Notes: generated by a model not told the origin, from the sequence alone. 64,000 bases of DNA from Methylomonas sp. AM2-LC (GCF_039904985.1 NZ_CP157005.1:1550001-1614000); one strand, 5' to 3'. Positions 1 to 8,796 are shown, counted from the first letter of the stretch. Made by a program: numbers and translations.

Positions 1-1
1 T

Positions 2-1291
2 ATAAATTATTTAAATGTTAACAGTTCTTACACATCTGGACAAACATCGGGTTTTTCTGGGGCAACGGCTCAATCTCCAACCTCATCAAGATATGCATTT
101 AATAACAATACCAAAGACCAGTTGTTGTTGCGAGAGCGTTTTCGTCTTGGCTTTGAGACCGACATTGTCGATGGATTGAAAGCCGGTGTGCGTTTGGCAA
201 CCAGTAACACCTATAGTCCGGTTTCCAACGATCAAAGCCTGGGCAATACCGGACAATCTTATCAGTTCGCTATTGATCGTTCTTATTTGCAATATGATTA
301 TCTGGATGACAAGAAAACCAGTTGGTTTAGTGCTTATGGCGGACGTATTATCAATCCCTTTCTGTCGACTGATTTGGTGTTTGATCCTGATCTCAGTTTC
401 GAAGGCTTTGCCACCAGTTTTCGTTTCCATATGAACCAGAATAATGCGCGCGTGTCGGGTTATAAGGCTGCTAGCCCTACGGGTCGGGTGGGTATTAATC
501 AGGGGCAACAAACCCCAGACAGTCTATTTATGACACTGGGTGTCTTTCCGATTCAAAATGTCAATTTTTCCAGTACCTCTAAATGGTTGTATGCGGGGCA
601 GCTTGGGGCGGACTGGTTAGTATTTGATGATTCACGCTTTAATGTGGGTGTGGCCTATTACGAATATCAGAATATTACCGCTCAATATAATGGTGCTAAC
701 GGTAGCGGTCATCAATACGATTGGACGGCACCACAATTCTTGCAGCAAGGTAACTCCATGGTGGCGATTACCAATTCAAATACAGCTAATAATGTTTGTC
801 TCGATGCTACCGGCTGTTTATTTGGTTTGGCTTCACAATTTAGAATCTTTAATGCCACAGCGGTATACGACTACCTGTTTTACGGACAAACCCATGTATT
901 GCTAACAGCCGACTATGCAAGAAACCTTGGTTATAATCAGCAGGAAATTAATCGTCAGTTTGTCAGCGGTATTGTGAATTATGCTAATTCTAATCCGCGC
1001 ACTACTGCTTATCAGATGCGTTTGGATGTAGGGCACCCCAGAGTGTTGCGGCGCAGTGATTGGAATATGAGTTTTGCCTATCGGTATTTACAACGCGATT
1101 CCGTACTGGATGCGTTTACCGATTCTATTTTCCATAATGGTGGTACCAATGCTAAAGGCTGGGTATTGGCTGCACAATATGGTTTGGCTAAAAATACCTG
1201 GATGGATGTGCATTGGTACAGCACACAAACGGTTGATGGTCCGACCTATAATGTCGATACCATTAATTTCGACCTGAATACACGTTTCTGA
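2..1291 (+). CDS. Porin-like outer-membrane protein, 5' end outside window
   Basis: The reading frame is open from the first bases of the window, so the N-terminus lies to the left; 429 codons are visible. The protein is rich in Asn, Gln, Tyr and aromatic residues in alternating patterns, has repeated short acidic turns, and ends in Phe after an Arg (NLNTRF), a typical end for a beta-barrel outer-membrane protein. It resembles putative porins found next to two-partner secretion transporters. It lies 10 bases before a periplasmic coiled-coil gene, which overlaps a TpsB gene, suggesting one operon. Porin-like character is inferred from composition and context; the substrate is unknown. A TTG at 122 could be misread as a start, but the frame clearly continues upstream of it. 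Confidence 0.6.
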   Translation: MNYLNVNSSYTSGQTSGFSGATAQSPTSSRYAFNNNTKDQLLLRERFRLGFETDIVDGLKAGVRLATSNTYSPVSNDQSLGNTGQSYQFAIDRSYLQYDYLDDKKTSWFSAYGGRIINPFLSTDLVFDPDLSFEGFATSFRFHMNQNNARVSGYKAASPTGRVGINQGQQTPDSLFMTLGVFPIQNVNFSSTSKWLYAGQLGADWLVFDDSRFNVGVAYYEYQNITAQYNGANGSGHQYDWTAPQFLQQGNSMVAITNSNTANNVCLDATGCLFGLASQFRIFNATAVYDYLFYGQTHVLLTADYARNLGYNQQEINRQFVSGIVNYANSNPRTTAYQMRLDVGHPRVLRRSDWNMSFAYRYLQRDSVLDAFTDSIFHNGGTNAKGWVLAAQYGLAKNTWMDVHWYSTQTVDGPTYNVDTINFDLNTRF

Positions 1292-1301
1292 CGGGGGATC
1301 G

Positions 1302-2093
1302 ATGCAATATGCAAAAATCCAGGCCGCCGGTCTGGTGTTAATAGTTAGTCTGTTGAGTGCGGTTTCGGTAGTCAGTGCCGAGCCAAAAGCTGCGGGTGAT
1401 GGTGGTGTAGCCATAAAAAAAGCACAGGGCTTGATTCGGCAGCTCAGCCAGGAAAAATCTGTTTTGGAAGCGGAGAAAACAGCTTGGCTAACCGAAAAGA
1501 CTGCACTGGAAAGCAAATTGAAAAGTCGGGAAGAAGAGCTAAAAAAACTGGAACCCTTGCCGGCCGAGGTTGAACGCTACAAAACAGGCCTGGAAACGGT
1601 GAAAACCACTCTGGAAAGTCAACTGGGTCAAGAGCGGCAGAGTCGGCAAGCGCTGTTGCAAAAACATAATGACATGATAGTCAAAGCCAATGCCATCAAC
1701 GCCGATAATCAATTACTGGTACAGGCAGTTCGTGAACGTGAACAATGGATAGAGCAATGCAGCAAGCATAATCAGGATTTGCGTAAGGTTAATCTGGATA
1801 TTCTTGGCAAATATCGGGAAAAAGGTCTTTTGCAGCAAATAGGTGAATTAGAGCCATTTACCGGTATTGGACAAGTTGAAACTGAATCAATTATTGAAGA
1901 CTATCGCTATAAGTTACAACAACTGAAAATAACACCCTATAAACCTTCGCAGCAGCCTGTGACAGACAGTGCGCCAGCGGCAAGTTCGACGAATAATCCA
2001 GTTGAGGCGCCGGCAAGTGCTACAGAACAAGTTGGTCAGCCTGGTGATGCGGTTGAAAATAGTGCTGGGGTTAAGTCGGAGCCTAAACCATGA
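1302..2093 (+). CDS. Periplasmic coiled-coil protein of unknown function
   Basis: This 263-residue protein has an N-terminal hydrophobic signal sequence (about residues 7-26, ending SVVSAEP). A long charged heptad-like region follows at about residues 38-150, rich in Glu, Lys, Gln and Leu, and predicts an extended coiled coil. The C-terminus (about 205-263) is low complexity, Pro/Ala/Ser rich. It starts 10 bases after the porin-like gene, and its stop overlaps the start of the TpsB gene by four bases, indicating translational coupling. I do not recognise a named family. Its place between a porin and a TpsB transporter suggests a periplasmic spacer or chaperone for export of a large exoprotein; that role is inference only. 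Confidence 0.6.
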   Translation: MQYAKIQAAGLVLIVSLLSAVSVVSAEPKAAGDGGVAIKKAQGLIRQLSQEKSVLEAEKTAWLTEKTALESKLKSREEELKKLEPLPAEVERYKTGLETVKTTLESQLGQERQSRQALLQKHNDMIVKANAINADNQLLVQAVREREQWIEQCSKHNQDLRKVNLDILGKYREKGLLQQIGELEPFTGIGQVETESIIEDYRYKLQQLKITPYKPSQQPVTDSAPAASSTNNPVEAPASATEQVGQPGDAVENSAGVKSEPKP

Positions 2094-3715
2094 ATGGCAG
2101 AAACTGGCTGGCGGCTGGCTGGTTTATGATGTCTGTCGTATCTAGTTACGCAGCTGCTGATGAGGCCTTACCCGCCAGTCAAGCACCTGTGGCAGATTCT
2201 GACGCCAAGCCGACTTTCGATTTGTTCGATTTTCAAATAGACGGTAATACTGTGCTGGACGATGAAACACTGGAAAAAGCGGTCTATGCTTTTATGGGGC
2301 CGAATAGAACCGTGGATGACGTCGAAAAAGCCCGAGTAGCGTTAGAAGATGCTTATCGAAAGGCGGGTTATCCTACGGTAGTGGTGGCAATTCCAGAGCA
2401 AGATGTGAATGAAGGTAAGGTGCGTATTGAAGTACTGGAAGGTAAAATCGAAACAGTGCATATTACCGGTGCAAAATACTACGCTTTAGGCAAAATTCGA
2501 GATACTGTGCCAGCCTTGGCAGAAGGACAAGTGCCGCATATGCCTACGGTGCAAGAGCAAATGACCGCGCTGGCACAACAAGCGCCGGATCGTAACGTGA
2601 CCCCCATATTCAGAGCAGGATCAACGCCGGGACAGATGGAAGTAGAAATGCGCGTGAAAGATGATTTACCCTTGCATGGCAGCGTGGAAATGAACACCCG
2701 CAGTTCCAATAATACCTCCTATAGTCGCTTGATTGGCTCGGTACGCTACGACAACCTGTGGCAAAAATATCATAGTGCCTCGTTGCAATATCAAACCTCC
2801 CCACAAGACAGTTCGCAGGTGAGTGTTTGGTCGGGAACGTATGTTATGCCTACTGGATGGTTCAATACACGCTTGGCTATGTACGCTATCGATATCAGTT
2901 CCAATACTCAGTTGGGTGGTACTTTGGGCACTAGTATTGGTGGCGAATCAGTGGCTGGTGCTGGTTCTATCTACGGTGTACGTCTGGTTAAGCCGTTAAC
3001 CACTACCTCAGGTGTTATCCAGAATCTGACTGCTGGTTTTGACTATAAAAGTTTCGATCAAACCTTGTCGATTGGCGGTAAACAAACCACCTCCATCCAA
3101 TATGCTTCGTTTATGGGAGGCTACGATGGCAGCTGGCGTAACGAAGACTCAATCACCACTCTGAATGTGGCGAATCATTTTGCTTTTCGTGGCGTGGGTA
3201 CCGACCCGGTACAATTTCAAAACAAACGCGCTGGTGCTAGCGATAATTTTTTGTATTTTACTGGCGATCTCAGGCATCAGCACGTATTGCCGTTTGATTT
3301 TCGTCTGCAAACCCGTACTCAGGGGCAGGCAAGCATGGCCCCTTTAATTAGTAACGAGCAGTTTATGGCTGGTGGGCCGTTGAGTGTACGAGGCTATCAT
3401 CAAACGCAAGTATTGGCTGATCACGGTATCAATTTGTCGGTCGAGCTGCATACGCCGCGTTTAGTGCCGGATAATTGGGATGAAGTACAGAATCTGCGCC
3501 TATTGACCTTTTTTGACTGGGCCAATTTATGGACGATGGCTCCCATTGCGCCTACTTCGCCCATCTCTCATCTGGCTTCGACTGGTGTGGGTTTGCGCTC
3601 ATTGTGGTTTAAACATTTACTTGGCGAGCTGGACTGGAGTTATCCACTGTATCAACAAAATAATGTGGGGGTAGGTGAGCAGCGGGTAGACTTTAGAATG
3701 CTATATGATTTTTGA
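2090..3715 (+). CDS. TpsB/ShlB/FhaC-type outer-membrane secretion transporter
   Basis: At 541 residues this matches the usual TpsB length. A signal peptide covers about residues 1-23. POTRA-like domains follow: FDFQIDGNTVLDDETL near residue 45, then a second starting near residue 120 (VHITGAKYY). The C-terminal half is a beta-barrel with the conserved loop-6 motif VRGY within GGPLSVRGYHQ near residue 440, and it ends in Phe. Members of this Omp85-related family export a large TpsA exoprotein with a haemagglutination-like N-terminus across the outer membrane. No TpsA gene is visible here, so the partner is probably left of the window. The start overlaps the preceding coiled-coil gene by four bases. 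Confidence 0.85.
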   Translation: MNGRNWLAAGWFMMSVVSSYAAADEALPASQAPVADSDAKPTFDLFDFQIDGNTVLDDETLEKAVYAFMGPNRTVDDVEKARVALEDAYRKAGYPTVVVAIPEQDVNEGKVRIEVLEGKIETVHITGAKYYALGKIRDTVPALAEGQVPHMPTVQEQMTALAQQAPDRNVTPIFRAGSTPGQMEVEMRVKDDLPLHGSVEMNTRSSNNTSYSRLIGSVRYDNLWQKYHSASLQYQTSPQDSSQVSVWSGTYVMPTGWFNTRLAMYAIDISSNTQLGGTLGTSIGGESVAGAGSIYGVRLVKPLTTTSGVIQNLTAGFDYKSFDQTLSIGGKQTTSIQYASFMGGYDGSWRNEDSITTLNVANHFAFRGVGTDPVQFQNKRAGASDNFLYFTGDLRHQHVLPFDFRLQTRTQGQASMAPLISNEQFMAGGPLSVRGYHQTQVLADHGINLSVELHTPRLVPDNWDEVQNLRLLTFFDWANLWTMAPIAPTSPISHLASTGVGLRSLWFKHLLGELDWSYPLYQQNNVGVGEQRVDFRMLYDF

Positions 3716-3759
3716 ATTAATCATGAAATGCTTAAGAGGCTCTCATATTTTACAATAGC

Positions 3760-3791
3760 TTTACAACGCAGTATTGACAATATGGTATGAT
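3760..3791 (+). promoter_or_regulatory. Possible extended -10 promoter for moaA
   Basis: TGGTATGAT at 3783-3791 is a close extended -10 (TGn then TATGAT), about 27 bases before the moaA start. The nearest -35-like hexamer, TTTACA at 3760-3765, is 20 bases upstream of the -10, longer than the preferred 17. A TTGACA at 3774 is too close to serve this -10. The call rests on pattern and position only. Confidence 0.35.
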
Positions 3792-3817
3792 TCTGCACCC
3801 TTTTTCGTGTGTGACTT

Positions 3818-4825
3818 ATGCCTGAATTGCACCCTCAAACTCAACTAATCGACCGTTTTGGACGTGTCGTCAACTATTTACGCGTATCCATAACGGATCG
3901 TTGTGATTTTCGTTGTGTTTATTGCATGGCGGAAAACATGACGTTTATGCCGCGTACACATATTTTATCGCTGGAAGAAATCTACTATATCTGCCAGGCT
4001 TTTGTTGAGCTTGGGGTGAATAAAATTCGCATTACTGGCGGAGAACCCTTAGTACGACAAGGTGTCGTAGGTTTGTTACAACAACTGCACGGTTTATCCG
4101 GCTTAAATGAACTGGTATTGAGCAGTAATGGCTCAAAGTTGGGCGGTATGGCTGCTGATATCAAAGCGGCAGGCGTTAAGCGTATCAATATTAGTCTGGA
4201 TACCTTAGACCCGGCTAAATTTAAAGCCCTGACTCGTACTGGCGATCTGGAGCAAGTTCTAACCGGTATTAATGCCGCTCGTGCTGCCGGATTCCAGAAT
4301 CTTAAGCTGAATAGTGTCATCATGAAACACCGCAATCATGACGAAGTGTGTGATTTAGTGGCATTTGCTGTTGAACGCGGTATTGATATTAGTTTTATTG
4401 AAGAAATGCCGCTAGGTTTGGTTGACGGACGGCAACGTAGCGAAAGTTATTATCCCAGCACCGAAATAAAACGTGATATTCAAAATCGTTTTACGCTGAA
4501 TGCTGTACCCTATGCAACCGGTGGGCCATCCGACTATTTTCAGGTTGCAGACACCGAAACTCGAGTAGGCTTTATCTCACCGCATAGCGCCAATTTTTGT
4601 GGCAGTTGTAATCGGGTGCGCTTAACAGCCGAAGGTAGGCTATTATTGTGTTTGGGTAATGAAGATTCGGTCGATTTAAAAACGCTAATCAGACAGCATC
4701 CGGGCGATATGGCTTTATTAAAGCAAACCATTATTGCGGCCATGCAAATTAAACCCCAGCAACATCATTTTAATATTCACGAACAACCGATCATCATGCG
4801 TCACATGAGCGCTACTGGTGGCTAG
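3818..4825 (+). CDS. moaA: GTP 3',8-cyclase MoaA (molybdenum cofactor biosynthesis)
   Basis: This 335-residue radical SAM enzyme catalyses the first step of molybdopterin synthesis, converting GTP to 3',8-cyclo-GTP together with MoaC. The N-terminal SAM cluster motif is CDFRCVYC (residues 28-35). The C-terminal second-cluster cysteines lie in CGSCNRVRL and LLLCLG. The protein ends in the double glycine SATGG that is typical of and required in this family. The GGEP-type SAM motif (ITGGEPLVR) is also present. Other moa genes (moaC, moaD, moaE) lie 3.4-5.7 kb downstream rather than in a single operon. The length is normal and nothing is missing. Confidence 0.97.
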   Translation: MPELHPQTQLIDRFGRVVNYLRVSITDRCDFRCVYCMAENMTFMPRTHILSLEEIYYICQAFVELGVNKIRITGGEPLVRQGVVGLLQQLHGLSGLNELVLSSNGSKLGGMAADIKAAGVKRINISLDTLDPAKFKALTRTGDLEQVLTGINAARAAGFQNLKLNSVIMKHRNHDEVCDLVAFAVERGIDISFIEEMPLGLVDGRQRSESYYPSTEIKRDIQNRFTLNAVPYATGGPSDYFQVADTETRVGFISPHSANFCGSCNRVRLTAEGRLLLCLGNEDSVDLKTLIRQHPGDMALLKQTIIAAMQIKPQQHHFNIHEQPIIMRHMSATGG

Positions 4826-4842
4826 CAGCCGAGGAGGAGACT

Positions 4843-5202
4843 ATGACCCAAAACAAAGCCCAGCAAATTGTCGCCGAAGCGCGGCGTAATAAAGAAGAGC
4901 GTGAAAAAGGCTATCGGGAACAAGCCTTAAAGCTCTATCCCTGGATTTGTGGGCGTTGCGCACGCGAATTTGATCTTAAAAATTTGCGCGAACTGACCGT
5001 ACATCATGTTGATCATAATCACGACAATAATCCCGCCGATGGCAGTAACTGGGAGCTATTGTGCTTGTATTGCCACGATAACGAACACCAACGCTACGAA
5101 GAACAAAGCCGTTTTGGCAGTAAAAGCGTAGTAGAAACTAAAGCGCAGGCCGGTACCTTTAACCCGTTTGCCAATTTAAAAGACATGCTGCAGAAAAAAT
5201 AA
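4843..5202 (+). CDS. yajD: YajD-like HNH nuclease-family protein
   Basis: This 119-residue protein has the HNH layout of the YajD family: CGRCAREF (residues 36-43), then HHVDHNHDN, a conserved Asn in SNWELLC, and a second CxxC (CLYCHDNEH). The four cysteines should bind a structural zinc and the HH/N/H residues a catalytic metal. The family's biological role is poorly known. A strong ribosome site (gaggaggag) precedes the ATG. It starts 17 bases after moaA and overlaps tag by one base (TAATG), so moaA-yajD-tag is probably one transcript. Function is inferred from the family fold only. Confidence 0.8.
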   Translation: MTQNKAQQIVAEARRNKEEREKGYREQALKLYPWICGRCAREFDLKNLRELTVHHVDHNHDNNPADGSNWELLCLYCHDNEHQRYEEQSRFGSKSVVETKAQAGTFNPFANLKDMLQKK

Positions 5203-5783
5203 TGTCAAAATGTCGTTGGGCCTTAGCCAGTGCTAACGAAGAACACTACCATGATCTGGAGTGGGGGGTACCTTTACACGACGATCATAAACTGTTTGAG
5301 TTTCTGATTCTGGAAGGTGCGCAAGCCGGCTTAAGCTGGCGCACCATACTCAATAAACGCGATAACTATCGGCAGGCATTTGACCATTTTGATGCAACAT
5401 TAATAGCCGCTTATACAGAACACAAGCTGGCTGCTTTGGCAGAAAATACCGGTATTATCCGTAACCGCTTAAAAATTGCTGCTGCCGTTGCCAATGCACA
5501 GGCATTTTTAAATGTGCAGGCCGAATTTGGTCGTTTCGATACCTATATCTGGGGGTTTGTGAATGGCCAAACCCGACAAAATCACTGGCAGACTCATCAA
5601 CAGCTTCCGGCTTTTACACCGGAATCTGAACGCATGAGCAAAGATTTGCAAAAACGCGGTTTTAAATTTGTCGGCAAAACCATTTGTTATGCCTATATGC
5701 AGGCGGTAGGTATGGTTAATGACCATACGGTGGATTGTTTTCGACATGCTGAAGTGCAGCTTTTGGATATTCCCTCGTTATAG
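5202..5783 (+). CDS. tag: DNA-3-methyladenine glycosylase I
   Basis: This 193-residue base-excision repair enzyme removes 3-methyladenine from alkylated DNA. The zinc ligands of the Tag family are visible: Cys4 in MSKCRWA, His17 in EEHYHDLEWG, and the C-terminal His and Cys of NDHTVDCFRH. The family core ILEGAQAGLSWRTIL and a helix-hairpin-helix region are present, and the length is typical. The gene is coupled by one base to the HNH gene upstream and is followed by umuDC, forming a DNA-damage neighbourhood. Confidence 0.95.
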   Translation: MSKCRWALASANEEHYHDLEWGVPLHDDHKLFEFLILEGAQAGLSWRTILNKRDNYRQAFDHFDATLIAAYTEHKLAALAENTGIIRNRLKIAAAVANAQAFLNVQAEFGRFDTYIWGFVNGQTRQNHWQTHQQLPAFTPESERMSKDLQKRGFKFVGKTICYAYMQAVGMVNDHTVDCFRHAEVQLLDIPSL

Positions 5784-5833
5784 CAACAACACGCCTGACG
5801 ATTTGATTCCTGTTGCAGATTGCACAAAAATAA

Positions 5834-5848
5834 GAACAAATTAAGAAC
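5834..5848 (+). promoter_or_regulatory. Possible LexA-type direct repeat upstream of umuD
   Basis: GAAC, seven bases, GAAC occurs 54 bases before the umuD start. Its reverse complement is GTTC-N7-GTTC, the direct repeat bound by LexA in alphaproteobacteria. The position fits SOS control of a mutasome operon. I see no CTGT-N8-ACAG enterobacterial box here. Whether this organism's LexA reads this repeat is inference, and short repeats can arise by chance in AT-rich DNA. Confidence 0.35.
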
Positions 5849-5901
5849 TAGTTTGAGTTTTGTTGTACCATCATCGGCCTAATTCATTATCAGGTGTATT
5901 G

Positions 5902-6405
5902 ATGAACAGCGCATCACTATTGTTACCACAGCTTCAATATTCATATCAGAGTGCCTATGCAGACTTAAGGTCGGATAGTTTGCATTTACCCTTTCTGCCA
6001 TTGCAGCAGATGCCACTTGCAATGGCGGTCCCTCTGTTTGGCTCAAAAATTCCGGCTGGTTTTCCCTCGCCAGCTGACGATCATCTGGAAGCCAGTATTG
6101 ATTTAAATCAGCAGTATGTGCGTAACCCTAGCGCTACGTTTTTTGTGCGTGTGCAAGGCCACTCCATGATCGGCGCGGGTATTAACAACAACGATATGCT
6201 GGTGGTTGACCGTTCTCTGGAAGCCAAAAGCGGTGCTATTGTCATTGCTGTTGTCAATGGCGAACTTACCGTCAAACGCTTGCTGATTGAGCCTGATAGA
6301 GTGTTGTTAATGCCGGAAAATCCAGATTATCAGCCTATCGTTATTAAAGACTTTATGGATTTGCACATCTGGGGGGTGGTGGCGCATGTCATCCATACGC
6401 TGTAA
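5902..6405 (+). CDS. umuD: DNA polymerase V accessory subunit UmuD (S24 self-cleaving)
   Basis: Translation is taken from the ATG at 5902 (167 residues, MNSASLL), because the longer reading from the TTG at 5860 lacks a ribosome site. The protein has an Ala-Gly cleavage site in IPAGFPSPADD, the nucleophilic Ser in GHSMIGAGI, and the general-base Lys in GELTVKRLL, the catalytic pair of LexA/UmuD proteins. RecA-stimulated cleavage gives the active form, which partners UmuC in translesion synthesis. Its stop is two bases before umuC, so the pair is an operon. Confidence 0.93.
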   Translation: MNSASLLLPQLQYSYQSAYADLRSDSLHLPFLPLQQMPLAMAVPLFGSKIPAGFPSPADDHLEASIDLNQQYVRNPSATFFVRVQGHSMIGAGINNNDMLVVDRSLEAKSGAIVIAVVNGELTVKRLLIEPDRVLLMPENPDYQPIVIKDFMDLHIWGVVAHVIHTL

Positions 6406-6407
6406 GC

Positions 6408-7670
6408 ATGTTTGCCATTGCTGATTGCAACAATTTTTACGCATCCTGTGAACGGGTATTTCAGCCGCATTTAAACGGTAAACCCATTGTGGTGCTGTCC
6501 AATAATGACGGTTGCGTCATTGCCAGAAGTAACGAAGCAAAACGATTACAGGTGGCAATGGGAGTGCCATATTTCAAAATTGAGAAATACGCGCAACAGG
6601 AAGGTATTACGGTATTTTCCAGCAACTACGCTTTATACGGCGATTTATCGCGGCGGGTTATGCAGGTTTTAGCGGAATTTGCACCGCGCGTAGAAGTGTA
6701 TTCCATTGATGAATGCTTTCTGGATTTTAGCGGACTGCCATTTGATTTAAGCGAATATAGTCAACACATCTGTACCACAGTCAAAAAATGGACTGGCATT
6801 CCTATTTCCATTGGCATTGCTCCCACTAAAACGCTGGCAAAATTAGCTAATCGGCTGGCAAAAAAGGGAGCGTCGGCGCAAGGCGCGGTGTTGGATTGGC
6901 AAACGTTGGACAACCCGTCAGCAGTGCTGGAAACAATGGCTCTGGATGATATATGGGGCATTTCTCGACGTTGGTCTAAAAAACTAATGGCTTTAGGCAT
7001 TAACAACGCACGTGCTTTGCGAGACGCAGAACCCAAACATATGCGCCAGCAATTTGGTGTGGTTATGGAGTCGATTGTCAACGAATTACGCGGCATATCC
7101 TGTATATCTCTTGCCGATATACCGCAACCTAATAAGCAAATAATGACTTCGCGTAGCTTTGGAGTAAGGCTTACCTCTTATCCAGACTTACTGGCAGCGG
7201 TTACACATTTTGCTACACGGGCAGCTGAAAAATTACGCAAGCAAAACTTGGCAACCCAGGCATTAATAGTGTTTGTCGAAACCAGCCGCTTCGATAGCCA
7301 ATCGCAATATGCTAATAGCGCTATCCATGTGTTTGATCTGCCCACCAGCGATACCGCTCAATTGATACAGGCAGCGCAGCGGGGGTTACAGAAAATCTTT
7401 AAAACAGGCTTTAGCTATCAACGGGCGGGAATCCTGTTGCCAGATTTGTTGCCAGTGGGTGTGGCGCAAATGTCGCTATTTGAAGACAGCGCTTTGTCTG
7501 AGCGTTCAGAGCATCTGATGGTGGCCCTGGATAGTATTAATCGCAAACATGGCAAACAAACTATTTGTTATGGCAACGAACTGCTAAGCAAGCATTGGCG
7601 GAGACGCCAGCAGTTCAAGTCGCCGTCTTATACAACCAATTGGCAGGAGGTGTTGACGATTTGTATTTAA
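6408..7670 (+). CDS. umuC: DNA polymerase V catalytic subunit UmuC (Y-family)
   Basis: This 420-residue Y-family translesion polymerase has catalytic acidic residues in ADCNNFYASCERVF (residues 4-17) and YSIDECFLDFSG (about 98-109). A helix-hairpin-helix region and a little-finger domain follow. A beta-clamp binding motif (QMSLF) lies near residue 352. The C-terminal region KHWRRRQQFKSPSYTT is typical of UmuC. The start is two bases after umuD. Length and motifs are complete, so it should be functional. Confidence 0.95.
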   Translation: MFAIADCNNFYASCERVFQPHLNGKPIVVLSNNDGCVIARSNEAKRLQVAMGVPYFKIEKYAQQEGITVFSSNYALYGDLSRRVMQVLAEFAPRVEVYSIDECFLDFSGLPFDLSEYSQHICTTVKKWTGIPISIGIAPTKTLAKLANRLAKKGASAQGAVLDWQTLDNPSAVLETMALDDIWGISRRWSKKLMALGINNARALRDAEPKHMRQQFGVVMESIVNELRGISCISLADIPQPNKQIMTSRSFGVRLTSYPDLLAAVTHFATRAAEKLRKQNLATQALIVFVETSRFDSQSQYANSAIHVFDLPTSDTAQLIQAAQRGLQKIFKTGFSYQRAGILLPDLLPVGVAQMSLFEDSALSERSEHLMVALDSINRKHGKQTICYGNELLSKHWRRRQQFKSPSYTTNWQEVLTICI

Positions 7671-7776
7671 GTTAATGACATAGGTATTGGTGTAAGTTGG
7701 GCGGCATTAGGGATAAAGTGCTTAATGGCTTGAGTTTATGTGTTCTGCCAATGCCCTGATTTGCTGCCACGCTTTT

Positions 7777-7932
7777 TCAACAAAAGCACCCATTTAATTG
7801 GCTATAATGAATTTTTCGGTAGAGCATTTCCATGAAAACATTAACTGCAAGTTCAGGATGTTCTGCTCCATCACGTTGTGGAGCGTGTAAACTCAAGCGA
7901 CTCGCTATGCTTTGCAATACTTTCTGACCCAT
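7777..7932 (-). CDS. Very small hypothetical protein (51 aa), coupled to upstream gene
   Basis: An ATG at 7932-7930 (minus strand) overlaps the stop of the preceding 60-residue gene by one base (TAATG) and opens a 51-codon frame ending at 7777. The product begins MGQKVLQSIASRLSLHAP, contains GAEHPELAVNVFMEMLYRK, and ends in Cys-Phe-Cys. It has no membrane segment. I recognise no family. The TAATG overlap argues for real translation. It might instead be the decayed front of a longer gene, since the plus strand across here shows no convincing frame. Confidence 0.35.
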   Translation of the reverse strand: MGQKVLQSIASRLSLHAPQRDGAEHPELAVNVFMEMLYRKIHYSQLNGCFC

Positions 7933-8114
7933 TAGGATAGCTGCTGCTTAAGCTCGTCAGCAGAAACTTTGCAAATTTCCCCACTCTTAATCACCACAAT
8001 ACCAGTATTGGATTGTATTGCAATTTGTCTTGCCATTTGCGCTGCGCGTTTTATAGCGGCCAGCGAGGCAATCAAGTCCGGGTTTTTTGCTAATATCAAT
8101 TCCGATGCTTTCAT
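7932..8114 (-). CDS. Small hypothetical protein (60 aa), antitoxin-sized
   Basis: This 60-residue protein runs from MKASELILAKNPDL to ADELKQQLS. It has a helical Ala/Ile-rich centre (IKRAAQMARQIAIQSNTG) and a short beta-like segment (IVVIKSGEICKVSADEL). A good ribosome site (ggggag) lies eight bases before the ATG, supporting expression. The stop overlaps the next 51-residue frame by one base. Size and tight coupling recall a toxin-antitoxin or small regulatory pair, but no diagnostic motif is visible and the function is unknown. Confidence 0.55.
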   Translation of the reverse strand: MKASELILAKNPDLIASLAAIKRAAQMARQIAIQSNTGIVVIKSGEICKVSADELKQQLS

Positions 8115-8244
8115 TTAATTTTCTCCCCAAGCATGTAGTAAGGGTTCTTGACAGGCGTTGTCATAAAATGCTCAGTCATTCACAAGATGCTTATAGTGTT
8201 GTTCAAAATTATTACACCCTGCTGCAAAACGGCGACGTATAACG

Positions 8245-8742
8245 TCAGACGGTTTCGCTATCTAAATTTTGCCAATCCCCCGACTTACCGCCACTCTTTT
8301 CCAGCAAACGCACACCCTCAATCACCATGCCTCGATCAACCGCCTTACACATATCGTAAATAGTCAGTAGGGCTATTTGTGTGGCGGTTAAGGCTTCCAT
8401 TTCCACACCGGTGGGTCCGGTGGTTTTGACGGTAGTTAGGCAATGTACGCGATTTTGTTCGCTATGTGTGGCTAGTTGTATCTCTATATGGCTGATGCTG
8501 AGCGGGTGGCATAGCGGTATTAGCTCGGCGGTTTTTTTACTGGCCATAATGCCGGCGATACGTGCAATGCCTAATACATCGCCTTTTTTGTGATTTCCGG
8601 CCATAATTAAGGCTAAGGTTACTGCTTGCATACTAATATAACCTTCACAAACAGCAGTGCGGGCGGTGTCGGGTTTATCACTCACATCAACCATGTGTGC
8701 TTCGCCTGCGGCATTAAAATGTGTCAGCGTTGCGTTTTGCAT
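8245..8742 (-). CDS. moaC: Cyclic pyranopterin monophosphate synthase MoaC
   Basis: MoaC acts after MoaA to turn 3',8-cyclo-GTP into cyclic pyranopterin monophosphate. The start is placed at the internal Met of [21 protein letters not shown] (position 8742, 165 residues), which matches family N-termini; an 11-residue longer frame lacks support. Hallmarks are [40 protein letters not shown] and [11 protein letters not shown], with catalytic Asp and Lys in the last. It diverges from moaD across 54 bases, so the two promoters share this gap. Confidence 0.95.
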   Translation of the reverse strand: MQNATLTHFNAAGEAHMVDVSDKPDTARTAVCEGYISMQAVTLALIMAGNHKKGDVLGIARIAGIMASKKTAELIPLCHPLSISHIEIQLATHSEQNRVHCLTTVKTTGPTGVEMEALTATQIALLTIYDMCKAVDRGMVIEGVRLLEKSGGKSGDWQNLDSETV

Positions 8743-8796
8743 AACGAAAATCCAGCAGCTAGTAAGGCTGCACATTGTATTATCTGGTGTATAGAG

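Noticed and set aside
86..511. Minus-strand open frame opposite the porin-like gene
   Set aside because: It is antisense to a clearly coding frame, with no start signals; a shadow frame.
3774..3779. TTGACA before moaA as a -35 element
   Set aside because: It lies only six bases from the best -10 sequence, too close to function with it.
7831..7926. Short plus-strand frame beginning MKTLTASSGCSAPSRCGACK
   Set aside because: It overlaps the better supported minus-strand frame and shows no coupling or convincing ribosome site; it could be real but is not supported enough to call.
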